The notes under the pieces: model-generated
The model's input: only the letters and a program-made list of their open reading frames with translations
Database searches by the model: none
What the model was told of the DNA's origin: nothing
NCBI GenBank assembly: GCA_024102815.1
Contig: JAGFJJ010000020.1
Location: 1 to 44,479 of the forward strand
Direction of reading: 5' to 3'
DNA: 44,479 bases
Source of the DNA: Phycisphaerae bacterium
GTDB taxonomy: Bacteria > Planctomycetota > Phycisphaerae > UBA1845
Made by a program: the position numbers and the translations under genes
Shown here: positions 16,450 through 25,982 of the stretch, in pieces
Numbering within the stretch: position 1 is the stretch's first letter
Layout: each line of letters starts with the position of its first letter

Positions 16450-19400
16450 ATGAGAGCGAGAGGCATTTCCCACGCGCACTCGACAAAGCAGTCCGTCAAC
16501 ATCGTCTCAGATGGGTGTCCGAATTGGAGCGGGACTCAATCAAGAGCCTCGAGGCACTCTCTCTACATGGCCGTCCTTGCCGCCATCGCCTTAACCGCCG
16601 GATGGGTACACGCGGAGGACCGATCAGGACGTAGTTCGAATGATCTGGAGTCACGGACTCGTTCCGCACAACAATCCGGGAAGGCCGCCGCGGGCGTTCC
16701 GTTGTTTTGTTGCCTGCCGAGTGGAACGTGCGTTGTCGATCCACTCAATTGTGGAACGGAAGCGCCGATGCCCGTTGCCGATTGCCTTTCTTGCATCCCG
16801 CCTGCCGCCGACTGCTGGGAAACACCCTGTGGTGAGACGCATTTCGACTTTTGCGAGTTGCCGATTCCAGCAGACTTTTTTGATCCCGGATCCGAACCGT
16901 TCATCGGGCGAATCGAATTGCAGGGTGATCCCGCACCCGGACCGGATACGATAGTTCAACGTGAACAGGGCATGGCTCTCGATCAGCCGGGGGCTGTCGC
17001 AGATGTTCCTATTCAGATTGTGCAGCTCGATCTTGTCAGTTGCCAGCCGATCACGGTCACAACGAACGGCCAGCCGGAACTCTGGGATGTCCTAGTAACT
17101 CTCTCTCCGAATGCGCTGCCGCCAGGAAACACGGGGATGATGCATGCCACAAAGGACAATCCCAACGGCGGCCGATTTGATTCGTTTTTCTTCGTCCAAC
17201 CGTTATTCATCTTTACCCGCGTCGATCCGCCCAATGACCAGCGTTTCCTCGATCTGCCATTGCTGCCCGGATTCGAGCCAATTCCGTTCGAGGGTCGCCC
17301 CGGCGGGGCACCCTGGGCTCACCAGATTCTCGTTCCCAATTCCGTTCCCTGTCCGGCGCCGAACTTCGTACCGGGCGTCAACAGCGCCCCTCCACCGGGA
17401 TGTACTCTTTCGGCGCCGCAATGCTGTGAGGAAGTCGGACATGCGGGTCCCGGGCATCTCCATGTGACTGGCACCGTATGCGCTCCTTGTGAATGTGGGG
17501 CTTGCTGCGATTCGGGTGACGGCACATGCACGGAAGTTGTTCAGTCGCCGCCGGACAGCGCGGAGTTGGTTTGCCTGGGACTCGGTGGGGAATACAAAGG
17601 CCCGGGGACAACCTGCGCGGACGCTGACGGTGACGGCGTTCCCGACGTTCGCGAGACCAATGACTGCTGCGCAGGGGCCTTGCTGGGGCTTGGGGACAGT
17701 TGCAGTGTTCATACCGATCCGCGGAATCCTGACACGGACGGTGATGGCGAGACCGACGGAGGAGAACTGGCGCTCGGATTCGATCCCTGCAATCCGATAA
17801 ACGGGGGTTTCTGTTGCCTTCCCAGTGGAACCTGCGTCGGCGATCCAATTCTCTGTGGGACGGAGACGCCCACGCCTGTATCCGATTGCCGACATTGCAT
17901 ACCACCGGCTGACGACTGCTGGAATACGGCCTGCGGAGCAACGCACTTCGACTTCTGTGACCAGCCAATCCCGGCCGATTTCTTTGATCCAGGATCGGAT
18001 CCTTTTGTCGGCCGAGTGGAATTTCAGGGAGATCCTGCTCCTGAGCCAGATACGGTGGTAAGACGACATGAAGGTATGGCCTTGGATCAGCCGGGCGATT
18101 CGGCCCAGATACCCATTGAGCTTGTGGAACTGAATCTCGTGAGTTGCCAGCCGATCACTGTAACGACGGGTGGCCAGCCGGAGCAGTGGGACGTTCGCGT
18201 GACCCTCTCCCCGAACCCACTGCCTCCTGGAAACAATGGACAGGCGGATATCCACAAAGACACACCCGACGGCGGACGATTTGATTCTTCGTTTCTCGTC
18301 CAGCCGCTGTTCATCTTTACGCGAGTTGATCCGCCGAACGACCAGCGATTCCTTGATCTGCCGTTGGTCCCGGGCTTTCAGCCGTTGCTGTTCGAAGGGC
18401 GTCCGGGAGGCGCTCCGTGGTCGCACGAAGTCCTGGTTCCCAACAGCGTTCCTTGCCCGGCCCCGAACTTTGTACCGGGTGTCAACAGCGCCCCACCCGC
18501 AGGATGCACGACCGATCTGCAGTGTTGTGAGGAAGTCGGACACGCGGGTCCCGGCCATCTCCACGTGACTGGCACGGTATGCTCCCCCTGTGAATGCGGG
18601 GCATGCTGCGATCCGGGCACGGGAACATGCTCAGTCGTTGTCCAGGCGCCGCCCGATAGCGCGGAGACTGTCTGCCTGAATCTTGGCGGCGAATACAAGG
18701 GGCCCAACACAAACTGTGACGATCACGATGCGGACGGCATCCCGAGCGTTCGGGAGAGCAATGATTGCTGCGCCGGCGCGCTCTTGGGCATTTCCGATGC
18801 CTGCAATATCAACACGGATCCGCGAGATCCCGACACGGACGGTGACGGCAGCCCGGACGGGGCCGAGGTGTCAAATGGGACGGATCCTTGCGTAATTGAC
18901 TCAACAGTGCCCCCACCTCTGGCGATCACGACGTATCCTCATGGGACAGCGAAGTCGAACTACGTCAGTTTTGCGCCCGACAACACCGCGAAGGCAATTC
19001 AGGCATTTCTCGTGAAGGATGTCAGCACGGGCATGCAGTTCTACATCACTTCACCATGTACGGCGCCGGCATCGGTAGTCGGTAAAGGTGTGACGCGATT
19101 GTCATCGAGTGCGTCTCCCATCCTGGTCAACTGGGGTGGGTTGTCTGCGATCCACGTAACCGGCTGCATGATCGCGCCAGCCGATGGGGCGCGGTGCAAT
19201 GAAATGGCGACGATGAATTTGGGACAGCCTTGCGCCGCGGACGCTTTCTGCCGAGGCACGCCGGGTTCCTGCGCGGAACTGCGGAGCTACGAGGTCGTGG
19301 CGACGACGAACGGAGTAACTTTCTCGCCGCCCTTGGTCATTCACACGCCGGCACGTCCTTCGGCGGCCAATGCCCGCTTCTGGGGGGATCTTGTTGGAGC

Positions 19401-19746
19401 GTTTTCCGCCGCGGGGAACCTCTCTACCACGCCCCCAACGCCCCCGAATAGTTGGGAACCGCCTAATCGGATCGTGAGCGGTTTCGACATCGCGGCGGCG
19501 CTCCAAGCCGCAGCATCAGGAGCGGCTGCGCCGCATTTCACCTGGGTCGATGTCAACCCCAGTCCAGTGGACTTGGTGCCGATCGGAACTGACGTGCTGC
19601 GTATCGTCAACGCATTCAGCGTGGGATCCGGAAAGGAGTACTATCCCCACCCGTATCCGCAGTTGCCGTGTGGTATTCATGATCCGATGAATCCGCCGTC
19701 ACCGGCATTGTGCCCGGCGCCACCGAGTTCGACGACGTGTCCTTGA
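16450..19746 (+). CDS. Large secreted protein with 368-residue tandem duplication
   Basis: 1098 residues; AGGAG lies 7 nt before the ATG. A signal peptide (LYMAVLAAIALTAGWVHA) ends near residue 55. Two tandem copies of a 368-residue unit follow. Each opens FCCLPSGTCV.DP..CGTE.P and contains HFDFC..PIPADFFDPGS, LVSCQPITVTT, VDPPNDQRFLDLPL, PGFxP, and CCEEVGHAGPGHLHVTGTVC. Each closes with a cysteine cluster (CECGACCD) and a TSP3-like calcium repeat (DPR.PDTDGDG..DG.E). A unique tail of about 270 residues ends with a dockerin-like stretch (VSGFDIAAALQAAAS, WVDVNPSPVDLVPIGTDVLRIVNAF). The enzyme or ligand class is not recognised. Calcium-stabilised, disulfide-rich and extracellular is the most that can be said. 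Confidence 0.85.
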   Translation: MRARGISHAHSTKQSVNIVSDGCPNWSGTQSRASRHSLYMAVLAAIALTAGWVHAEDRSGRSSNDLESRTRSAQQSGKAAAGVPLFCCLPSGTCVVDPLNCGTEAPMPVADCLSCIPPAADCWETPCGETHFDFCELPIPADFFDPGSEPFIGRIELQGDPAPGPDTIVQREQGMALDQPGAVADVPIQIVQLDLVSCQPITVTTNGQPELWDVLVTLSPNALPPGNTGMMHATKDNPNGGRFDSFFFVQPLFIFTRVDPPNDQRFLDLPLLPGFEPIPFEGRPGGAPWAHQILVPNSVPCPAPNFVPGVNSAPPPGCTLSAPQCCEEVGHAGPGHLHVTGTVCAPCECGACCDSGDGTCTEVVQSPPDSAELVCLGLGGEYKGPGTTCADADGDGVPDVRETNDCCAGALLGLGDSCSVHTDPRNPDTDGDGETDGGELALGFDPCNPINGGFCCLPSGTCVGDPILCGTETPTPVSDCRHCIPPADDCWNTACGATHFDFCDQPIPADFFDPGSDPFVGRVEFQGDPAPEPDTVVRRHEGMALDQPGDSAQIPIELVELNLVSCQPITVTTGGQPEQWDVRVTLSPNPLPPGNNGQADIHKDTPDGGRFDSSFLVQPLFIFTRVDPPNDQRFLDLPLVPGFQPLLFEGRPGGAPWSHEVLVPNSVPCPAPNFVPGVNSAPPAGCTTDLQCCEEVGHAGPGHLHVTGTVCSPCECGACCDPGTGTCSVVVQAPPDSAETVCLNLGGEYKGPNTNCDDHDADGIPSVRESNDCCAGALLGISDACNINTDPRDPDTDGDGSPDGAEVSNGTDPCVIDSTVPPPLAITTYPHGTAKSNYVSFAPDNTAKAIQAFLVKDVSTGMQFYITSPCTAPASVVGKGVTRLSSSASPILVNWGGLSAIHVTGCMIAPADGARCNEMATMNLGQPCAADAFCRGTPGSCAELRSYEVVATTNGVTFSPPLVIHTPARPSAANARFWGDLVGAFSAAGNLSTTPPTPPNSWEPPNRIVSGFDIAAALQAAASGAAAPHFTWVDVNPSPVDLVPIGTDVLRIVNAFSVGSGKEYYPHPYPQLPCGIHDPMNPPSPALCPAPPSSTTCP
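16705..17808 (+). repeat. Tandem coding repeat, copy 1
   Basis: First copy of an 1104-base unit inside the secreted protein gene. It runs from the FCCLPSG codons to just before the second FCCLPSG. The period is an exact multiple of three, so the reading frame is kept. Confidence 0.85.
17809..18912 (+). repeat. Tandem coding repeat, copy 2
   Basis: Second copy of the 1104-base unit, diverged but collinear with copy 1 along its length. Differences are spread through the unit and include amino-acid changes, so the duplication is not recent. The end is approximate, near GTDPCV. Confidence 0.8.
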
Positions 19747-20316
19747 GGACCCGTCGCTGATTCACTGCGGCAGCACGTGCGAGGCCGGGTTCCCAACGGA
19801 GCCCGGACTGGTTCGGTGAACAGCCTGGCGCCGCACGTTATTCTACGGCCACATCGATGGCTAATGACCATCGATTCTGGCCGAGGCGGCGACCGTCGAT
19901 GGATCGGCGATCACTCGGTTTCCGAATGCAGACTATGCCGCTTCTGGGCGAGCGATGGGAGACCTGCGTTAGTAGAAGCCATTCCAAAACTGCCCGGCAT
20001 CTGGCCTGGGGCTACTGAAAACGCGGTGTCACAGGGGTTTTGAAACAGCTTCTGGATCCCGGCAGATCCGGCTGCACCTCTGTTCCTCCATAACCGTGGT
20101 ACCGGGGCCTGGGAGTTTGGTCGACAGCAGGATGACGAGTCGTGATGGTGTCACGGAAGATGAGTTGAAATCAGTTCGTGCACGACCCCGCACACGTGAC
20201 CTCCCGCGCGGCGCAAAGGCGGTCCAGAACCTGGTGACGACGTCCGGTCGGTAGGCAACGGCGCGGAGTCACTTCGCAAACGGATCCCCGGCCAAGGGCA
20301 TTTGGCTAACTCTGGG
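19747..20316. other. Gap between convergent genes
   Basis: 570 bases where two large genes converge. No convincing ORF, RNA gene or U-tailed hairpin was seen. Just after the upstream stop, another plus-strand frame reads DPSLIHCGSTCEAGFPTEPG, then a stop, which could be a frame-shifted remnant, but this is weak. Confidence 0.4.
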
Positions 20317-23300
20317 TCACGGCGCCGGATCGGCCGTCAGTCCCATCGTGTCCTCGAATGTCGGATCGAACGCGTTTCCGTAGAGGATCATGCTAAGGTT
20401 CTGTAGTTGGATGATCCCGTCAAAATCGAGCGGCAGATCAAACGGCGGGATGTTGTCATCCACGAACATCTGAATCAGGTCGAAGACCTGCCCCTCGAAG
20501 ACCATTTCGAAAGCGTCGTTGGCCGCGGGCAGACTCACTGCCCCCGCGCAGGTTGTGGGGATGCTCAGATCGGCATCGGTAATCGAAAAGATGATCCTGG
20601 GCACGCCCCCCGGGCCGGTGCTCAATGTCAGCGTCAACGTGTAATTGATGTTGAAACACGTGGCCCAGAGCGAGCAGGTGTTTCCCGTCGGCGGCGTGGC
20701 CGTCCAGCAACTCGGCAAAGCGGAGTAGTCGCCGTTGTAGACGCCGTCGCCGTCGCGGTCGGCCGCGATGCCCGAAAACGCCTGTGTGAGCCGCATATTC
20801 AGGATGAGCTGGTTGTTTGGTGCCGTTCGGAAGAACAGAATCTTGGGCGGGACGTCCAGCCGTCCGTGGAGAATAATCGGCGTCGCGGGCGTGAGGTTCA
20901 GCCCAGCCAGAAGCAGCTTCGTCGCCGCGCAGGACAACTGCGCGGGAATGCCCACAAGACCAACGCAGGCCGTGCCCCGGAAAGCCTCGCACTGGCCGTA
21001 GAACGCCGGGGGCAGGCTCGTGCAATCCGCGGGAAGCAAGTCCTTCAATTGCCGGACGTCCTCAAATTGCGTCTTGAGGATGCCGTTGCGGGTCAGCGCG
21101 TAGAGCAACTGGTTGATGGCGTCGTCGGAGATGAGCGCGGTCAGTCCCCTGGCCGGTGGGAACGGTAGCACCGGAAGCGGTAGTGGCGCGACCGTGGCGG
21201 GCAGTCCCGGCAGTACCTGAACCTCCGGGTCGGTCTGCGTGGGCACGAACTCCGTCTCGAATCCCGCGGTCAGGCCGTCAGGCTCAATCTGAACTTCCGT
21301 GAGTCCGAAGTTGAACTCCACGGCCAGCGATTCGATATTCACCGGGTCGAAGTCGAGGAAATCCAACGGGATCGGCGGAATCTGAATCAGGCCGAGGTAC
21401 TGTGTCAGATCGATGCCATCGATGTAGCTCTGAAGGATGGGCTTGGCAACTCCCGAGATGATCGATTCGATCTGCCCGAAGGTCAAAATGTCCGCCAGAA
21501 TGCCACCCCAGCAATCCACGTCCGATCCGACGTCGGACACCGTAATGTGCACATCCGACGGATCGATCTCCAGTTGGGGCATCAGGGCAGTGTGGTCGAG
21601 CAGATCGTCTTCTGTAACGGTCACTTTGAAGACGATCTTGTCGATGTCGACCATGGCCCCGACTTTGACGATCACGCGGATGAAGCACCCACCGAGGAAG
21701 TTCACCTGGCAGCTTCCCGCGATGGAACCCTGGGCGTGAATGGGTCCGGAGGTCACGACGAGATCAATCTTGTCGTTGGTCGGCGTGATGTCGAAAGTGA
21801 AGGCATTGGGGTCCATGCTGAAGGCGAAGGGAACCGGGCTGTCGGTGAGCAGGCGGGCATGGATGTCGCAAGGATCGGTGGGAATGGTGATCTTCTTGCC
21901 ACGCAGTTCGTTCAGCATATTGGACACATCGATGAAGATGTGCGTTACGACGGACTTGAGCGCTTCGGTAACGATCGTGTCCAGGGCCGGCTCAGTCAGG
22001 GTTACGCTGAATCCGTGGGGCACGGCCATATTCGTGGCCAACGGGCCCTTGGACGGATTCTGTGAGATGGGGCCGAGGGCCATTCTTACGGTGTCAAACG
22101 TTGTATTGAGCAGGTCGTCCTCGACTTCGGCGACGATGATGTTGCCGCCGGGGTCGAGTGTGCCGGGCACCTGGTTGCCGATGATGTCCTGGAACAGGTC
22201 GGTCTTGAGCAGCGAGGCCTCAAAGGAATACTCATAGGTATCCGCGGTAAACGAGCCGTCACCCAGCGTGTGGACGCTCAAGTTCACGGGGAACTGGGCC
22301 GCGTTGACTTTCACGAAGCCATCCGCGCTCGGTGTCGGCGAAGGTAATTCCATCCCGTGGCAGACCGTCCCCAACACCGGCGTGGGCGGAGCATTGTCCA
22401 CGAAGTTCTCGGGCGGAAAGAGTATTTTGATCTCGAATCCGTGGGACACGCCGCCGTCAAGCGTATTGGGGTTCGAGCAAGCCGTCGGCGGTGGCTCGGG
22501 ATAGGCGCCGGGCAACTCCACGCCGCGAGCGACGAGTCGGTGTCCGCCGCAGCACATGCCTTCAATGTACATGGTGAGGGCGTTGGCCGAGGGCGTCAGC
22601 ATGTCGGCCGCATCCACGATCATTTCGCAGATGTGGGCCGTGCAGCCGTTGGGAAGCGGGACCGATCCGCCGTAGGGGCCGCCGGGTAAGTCCGTCGTCG
22701 GATCAAGCCCCAGCGCCGCCAGCACGTCCACACCATCCAGGTAGAGTTCGAGTGAGTGCGGATCGACGTTGGTCAACGAGACTTCCGCCCGCAGGCGATC
22801 GCCCTCAGAAAGGCTGACAACCGTCTCATCCGGCGACCACACGTGCGTGAAAGGCAGCGGCGAAAGGAACGCATAGGCCCGGCCGACGCCGTCGTTACTC
22901 TCCACGCGGACCATGGGAACCGGCGCGGTGACTTCGTGAATCTTGAACAGTTCACCGTAGTGGTTCTGGAAGAAGGCGACCTCTTGGAGGTCGAGATCGT
23001 TATCGCAGTCCATGTCCAGATAGACGCAGGTCGCCACGAGGGGCACGTCGGGCCCGGTCAGGCACGGCTCAAAGCGGGTGCCATAGAAGGTCTGCGATCC
23101 CTCGAATCCGTAGGACTGGATGTCGGACAGGGCGGCGTTGGCGCGAATGGTGAAGTCGACATAGTCGTCCTCGCCGATCATCACCGAGTCGAGTAGGTTG
23201 CCGTCGGCATCGAGGGCGAGGAGCTCCCCTTTTTCGACGGGTGGGGGGCCGCTGTGGATCGAGTTCCACTGCACGGTGTAGCGCCCGTTGCAGTCGCCGT

Positions 23301-24720
23301 TGGGTTCGGCGCACAGGGGGGTCAGCGAGGCTTGGACGCGGAGGATGTTCCCGCCGCAGTCGGGATCGTCGAGGTCCAGCAGGCCGTCGCAGTCGTTATC
23401 GATTCCGTCGCCGCAGTCGCAACCGGGACCCTCCGGCTGGGGCGCTCCCGGGGTCACGCTGCACTGTACGCCGATTCGGCTGGGCTTGCAGACATAAACG
23501 CCGGTGCGCTGACACGGACCGATGCCCACGGTGCAGGGCTGACCCAAGGTCGGGAAGTCTTCATCAATAAGGTCGTCGCCATCGTTGTCCTTGCCGTCGC
23601 AAATCTCCGGGCCCTGGCAGACAGGATCCTTTAAATCAATAAGTCCGTTGCAGTTGTTGTCGTATCCGTCCTGGCAGTTGAGCGAGCCGCGCGGACCCTC
23701 GATGCCGGGAGGTTGCGGCTCGGCCGAGCACTTGACGCCCGTGTGCTGCTCGTCGCAGATGATGACACCCATCCTCTGGCAGGGGCCGAGTCCAACCGTG
23801 CAGGGCTCATCCAAAGTGGGAAAGTCCTCGTCCACCATGCCGTCGCCGTCGTTGTCGATGTCGTCGCACAATTCCGGACCGGTGCAGTCGGGGTCCTCGC
23901 CATCCACCAGACCGTCACAGTCATTGTCCTCAAGATCGACACAGGAGCTCGACCCGTAGGGGCCTTCGATACGCGGGGGCAGGGGAGTCTGGTCCGGAAC
24001 GCACTCGATCCCCATCTCGTCCGGCGTACATCGTAGATGACCGTGAACCTCGCAGTTTCCCACGCCAATAACACATCGTCTCCCGGGACCGACGGGCACC
24101 GCGCCATTCGTGACGGGATCGTATTGTTCGACGGTGAAATCCTCGTCAATCAGGCCATCACAATCTTCGTCCAGACCGTTGCAGAGTTCGGCGCTGCCAA
24201 AGCTACCGACCTTGAATGAGTGGCGTCCTCCAAGGAGCGTTCCATCCGAGGCCTGAAATGTGATAACCCCACCTGAGGCGCCGGCCAGCAGATTCACCAG
24301 CGCTCCTCCGGAAGTGGCATTGGGACTCATGACATCGAGGACATAGCAGCCGTCCTGGCGCGGAAGCGTGATGCGTACGCTCCCGAGTTTGATTGAACCG
24401 GACGCCGGCAGCGTGTTCTCTGGATTGCCGGTGCTCTGAAACGTCGGAACGAGTAAGTTGGGATTCCCAGCCGCGGCCGGCGTGAGCGACCAGGCCATAG
24501 TGCTCGGTAGAAAAACGGTGGAGTCCGTGTAGTTCAAGCGGACAAAGAGGATGGCGTGTTCCGTTTCGAGTCCGTTGTCGAGAAAGATGTCGACGTCGAA
24601 ATTCTCGTTTCCGGCGTAGGGGCCGGGATTGGCCGGAACCAGTCGTATGGATCCATTCCCGGACGCGCTTGAAACAGCAGCGCAGAGTACGATCAGTCCG
24701 CTGAGTCCTGCTCGGCACAT
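20317..24720 (-). CDS. Giant secreted protein: cohesin-like plus MopE repeats
   Basis: 1467 residues with an N-terminal signal (LSGLIVLCAAVSSASG). Residues about 24-170 look like a cohesin-type beta-sandwich (SIRLVPANPGPYAGNENFDVDIFLDN .. GSIKLGSVRITLP .. ITFQASDGTLLGG). Residues about 180-455 carry MopE-type metal-binding motifs of the form C-(N/D)-x-x-D-x-D-x-D-G-x-x-D-E-D: ELCNGLDEDCDGLIDEDF, ELCDDIDNDGDGMVDEDF and EICDGKDNDGDDLIDEDF, with shorter DNDCDGL-type units between. A dockerin-like loop (DMDCDNDLDLQEVAFF) lies near 565. The remaining 900 residues are beta-rich and unrecognised. GGGGGA precedes the ATG, and a palindrome lies just upstream of that. Calcium or copper binding at the cell surface is plausible from the MopE family, but not shown. 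Confidence 0.82.
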   Translation of the reverse strand: MCRAGLSGLIVLCAAVSSASGNGSIRLVPANPGPYAGNENFDVDIFLDNGLETEHAILFVRLNYTDSTVFLPSTMAWSLTPAAAGNPNLLVPTFQSTGNPENTLPASGSIKLGSVRITLPRQDGCYVLDVMSPNATSGGALVNLLAGASGGVITFQASDGTLLGGRHSFKVGSFGSAELCNGLDEDCDGLIDEDFTVEQYDPVTNGAVPVGPGRRCVIGVGNCEVHGHLRCTPDEMGIECVPDQTPLPPRIEGPYGSSSCVDLEDNDCDGLVDGEDPDCTGPELCDDIDNDGDGMVDEDFPTLDEPCTVGLGPCQRMGVIICDEQHTGVKCSAEPQPPGIEGPRGSLNCQDGYDNNCNGLIDLKDPVCQGPEICDGKDNDGDDLIDEDFPTLGQPCTVGIGPCQRTGVYVCKPSRIGVQCSVTPGAPQPEGPGCDCGDGIDNDCDGLLDLDDPDCGGNILRVQASLTPLCAEPNGDCNGRYTVQWNSIHSGPPPVEKGELLALDADGNLLDSVMIGEDDYVDFTIRANAALSDIQSYGFEGSQTFYGTRFEPCLTGPDVPLVATCVYLDMDCDNDLDLQEVAFFQNHYGELFKIHEVTAPVPMVRVESNDGVGRAYAFLSPLPFTHVWSPDETVVSLSEGDRLRAEVSLTNVDPHSLELYLDGVDVLAALGLDPTTDLPGGPYGGSVPLPNGCTAHICEMIVDAADMLTPSANALTMYIEGMCCGGHRLVARGVELPGAYPEPPPTACSNPNTLDGGVSHGFEIKILFPPENFVDNAPPTPVLGTVCHGMELPSPTPSADGFVKVNAAQFPVNLSVHTLGDGSFTADTYEYSFEASLLKTDLFQDIIGNQVPGTLDPGGNIIVAEVEDDLLNTTFDTVRMALGPISQNPSKGPLATNMAVPHGFSVTLTEPALDTIVTEALKSVVTHIFIDVSNMLNELRGKKITIPTDPCDIHARLLTDSPVPFAFSMDPNAFTFDITPTNDKIDLVVTSGPIHAQGSIAGSCQVNFLGGCFIRVIVKVGAMVDIDKIVFKVTVTEDDLLDHTALMPQLEIDPSDVHITVSDVGSDVDCWGGILADILTFGQIESIISGVAKPILQSYIDGIDLTQYLGLIQIPPIPLDFLDFDPVNIESLAVEFNFGLTEVQIEPDGLTAGFETEFVPTQTDPEVQVLPGLPATVAPLPLPVLPFPPARGLTALISDDAINQLLYALTRNGILKTQFEDVRQLKDLLPADCTSLPPAFYGQCEAFRGTACVGLVGIPAQLSCAATKLLLAGLNLTPATPIILHGRLDVPPKILFFRTAPNNQLILNMRLTQAFSGIAADRDGDGVYNGDYSALPSCWTATPPTGNTCSLWATCFNINYTLTLTLSTGPGGVPRIIFSITDADLSIPTTCAGAVSLPAANDAFEMVFEGQVFDLIQMFVDDNIPPFDLPLDFDGIIQLQNLSMILYGNAFDPTFEDTMGLTADPAP

Positions 24721-24734
24721 GGTGTGTCCCCCAA

Positions 24735-24753
24735 CAAGAAGCCCGGGCTCTTG
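24735..24753 (-). promoter_or_regulatory. Palindrome in the 5' leader
   Basis: A 19-base near-perfect palindrome (CAAGA, GCCCGGGC, TCTTG arms) ends 14 bases before the start codon of the giant secreted protein gene, next to its ribosome site. It could be an operator or an mRNA hairpin limiting translation; this is inference from position. Confidence 0.35.
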
Positions 24754-25315
24754 CGATTCTCGCTTAGAATTTTGAATTGGCCCAGAAGCATGTTACCCGA
24801 CTGTACGGCTCAATTACAAGGCAGTGCCCAAGATGAGGGGGTCCGGTAAGGCTGTCTTCCGGGAACCGACCCCGCCAATCTGGGCGAAGTCGACTTTCAC
24901 CGGGGTCGATCCTCGGGGGACCGACGCGACCCTGCTCGAAGCCCACGAACTCCCGCCGGCAGATTTTGGCACGGAGGAATCACGAAGTGCGTCGAGCGCC
25001 CGGTCACCATCCAGAGAATTGGTCACTCCGACGAACTTGGACAAGAGCAAATGCGCCGAAGCCGCCGGGTGGCGAGGCCAACTCAGAACCTCTTAAGCGG
25101 TGCGGGGGCGAACCGGCGTCGGAGAAGGGGAAGTAATGGCATGCGATGGTGAGCAATTTGTCGGGGTCGGGCCGGGGCCAAAAACGACAATTGATCCTGG
25201 CAAGGGTTCGACGCCGCGTCGCCCGGCAGCGGGCTGCGCTCCTTGACGCGGGGAGCTCAGTACACAGCAACCGATCTTTAACCACGATGCCCGGCCACGG
25301 ATATGCTAGACCTCA
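24754..25315. other. Gap with no recognisable gene
   Basis: About 560 bases between divergent genes. Short open frames occur on both strands, but none has recognisable motifs or a good ribosome site. No antitoxin-like ORF was found upstream of the zeta-like gene. Confidence 0.4.
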
Positions 25316-25678
25316 ATGGCCAACCCGAGCTTATTCGTCATCGCGGGCCCCAACGGCGCCGGAAAGTCGACCGGAGCCGCTACCATTCTACCCAAACGAT
25401 TCCCCACCGAATGGTTTCTCAACGCCGACGACATCGCCAAGGCTCTCGCTACTGTTTCGCCCATCGAAGCTGGCCGTGTCATGATTCACCGAACGAACGA
25501 CCTTCGCGACCGCCGCGAAACGGTCGCCTTTGAAACGACGCTCGCCGGGAAGACTCATGCCCAGTTCCTCTCCGTAGCCCAAGATGCGGGCTTCCAGGTC
25601 CACCTAGCTCACCTCTCTGGCATTCGAGCGTCGTACCAGGGCCTGTCTGACGAATGCAATACCCGGAAGCACCGCTGA
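25316..25678 (+). pseudogene. Zeta-toxin-like ATPase, truncated by IS remnant
   Basis: The first ~100 residues match the zeta-toxin/AAA_33 P-loop kinase family: NPSLFVIAGPNGAGKST (Walker A), FLNADDIAKAL (substrate Asp region), RETVAFETTLAGKTH, then GFQVHLAHL. Full-length relatives run to about 190-200 residues and continue with an 'R.a.RV..GGHdVP...v.RRf.rs' lid. Here the frame passes after residue ~103 into the end of an IS5-like remnant and stops at residue 120, so the lid arginines are missing. Zeta proteins phosphorylate UDP-N-acetylglucosamine; this copy should be inactive. No strong ribosome site and no partner antitoxin were seen. Confidence 0.7.
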
Positions 25679-25960
25679 ATGATCGCCAGCTGGGTCATCG
25701 CCAAGAAGTTCACAGCCAATTTCTCGTATCGCATAGCGAATCGTCGGGTCTCCTTCAGCCAATTGATGCAACGCTCCACAACGTTACGCTGACGATATTT
25801 CTCGCGGTCAGAGCCGGACTCTTTTCACTCGTTCGACTTTGTCGGAATCACCGCAGTGCTCTTGTGCTGCCGCAGCCAGTCTCGGATCGCCTCCGAACTG
25901 TACGCTTTGACGCATCGAATCACCACGTCTCTCGCAAGAAGCCAAATGGCGGTCATCGCA
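25639..25960 (-). pseudogene. IS5-family transposase C-terminal remnant
   Basis: The minus strand reads KAYSSEAIRDWLRQHKSTAVIPTKSNE, a TGA stop, then SDREKYRQRNVVERCINWLKETRRFAMRYEKLAVNFLAM. This is the C-terminal block of IS5-family (IS427-like) transposases, including the catalytic Glu in VERCINWLK. A GGCCTGTCTGACGAATGC end at 25639 resembles a terminal inverted repeat and lies inside the truncated zeta-like gene. The N-terminal two thirds are missing; the kinase gene stop is at 25983, a few bases beyond. Inactive. Confidence 0.75.
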
Positions 25961-25982
25961 TCCGGTCATCGCAAGGCCGAGT

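Noticed and set aside
17203..18564. 453-codon minus-strand frame
   Set aside because: Antisense to the tandem-repeat protein; it merely mirrors the duplicated DNA.
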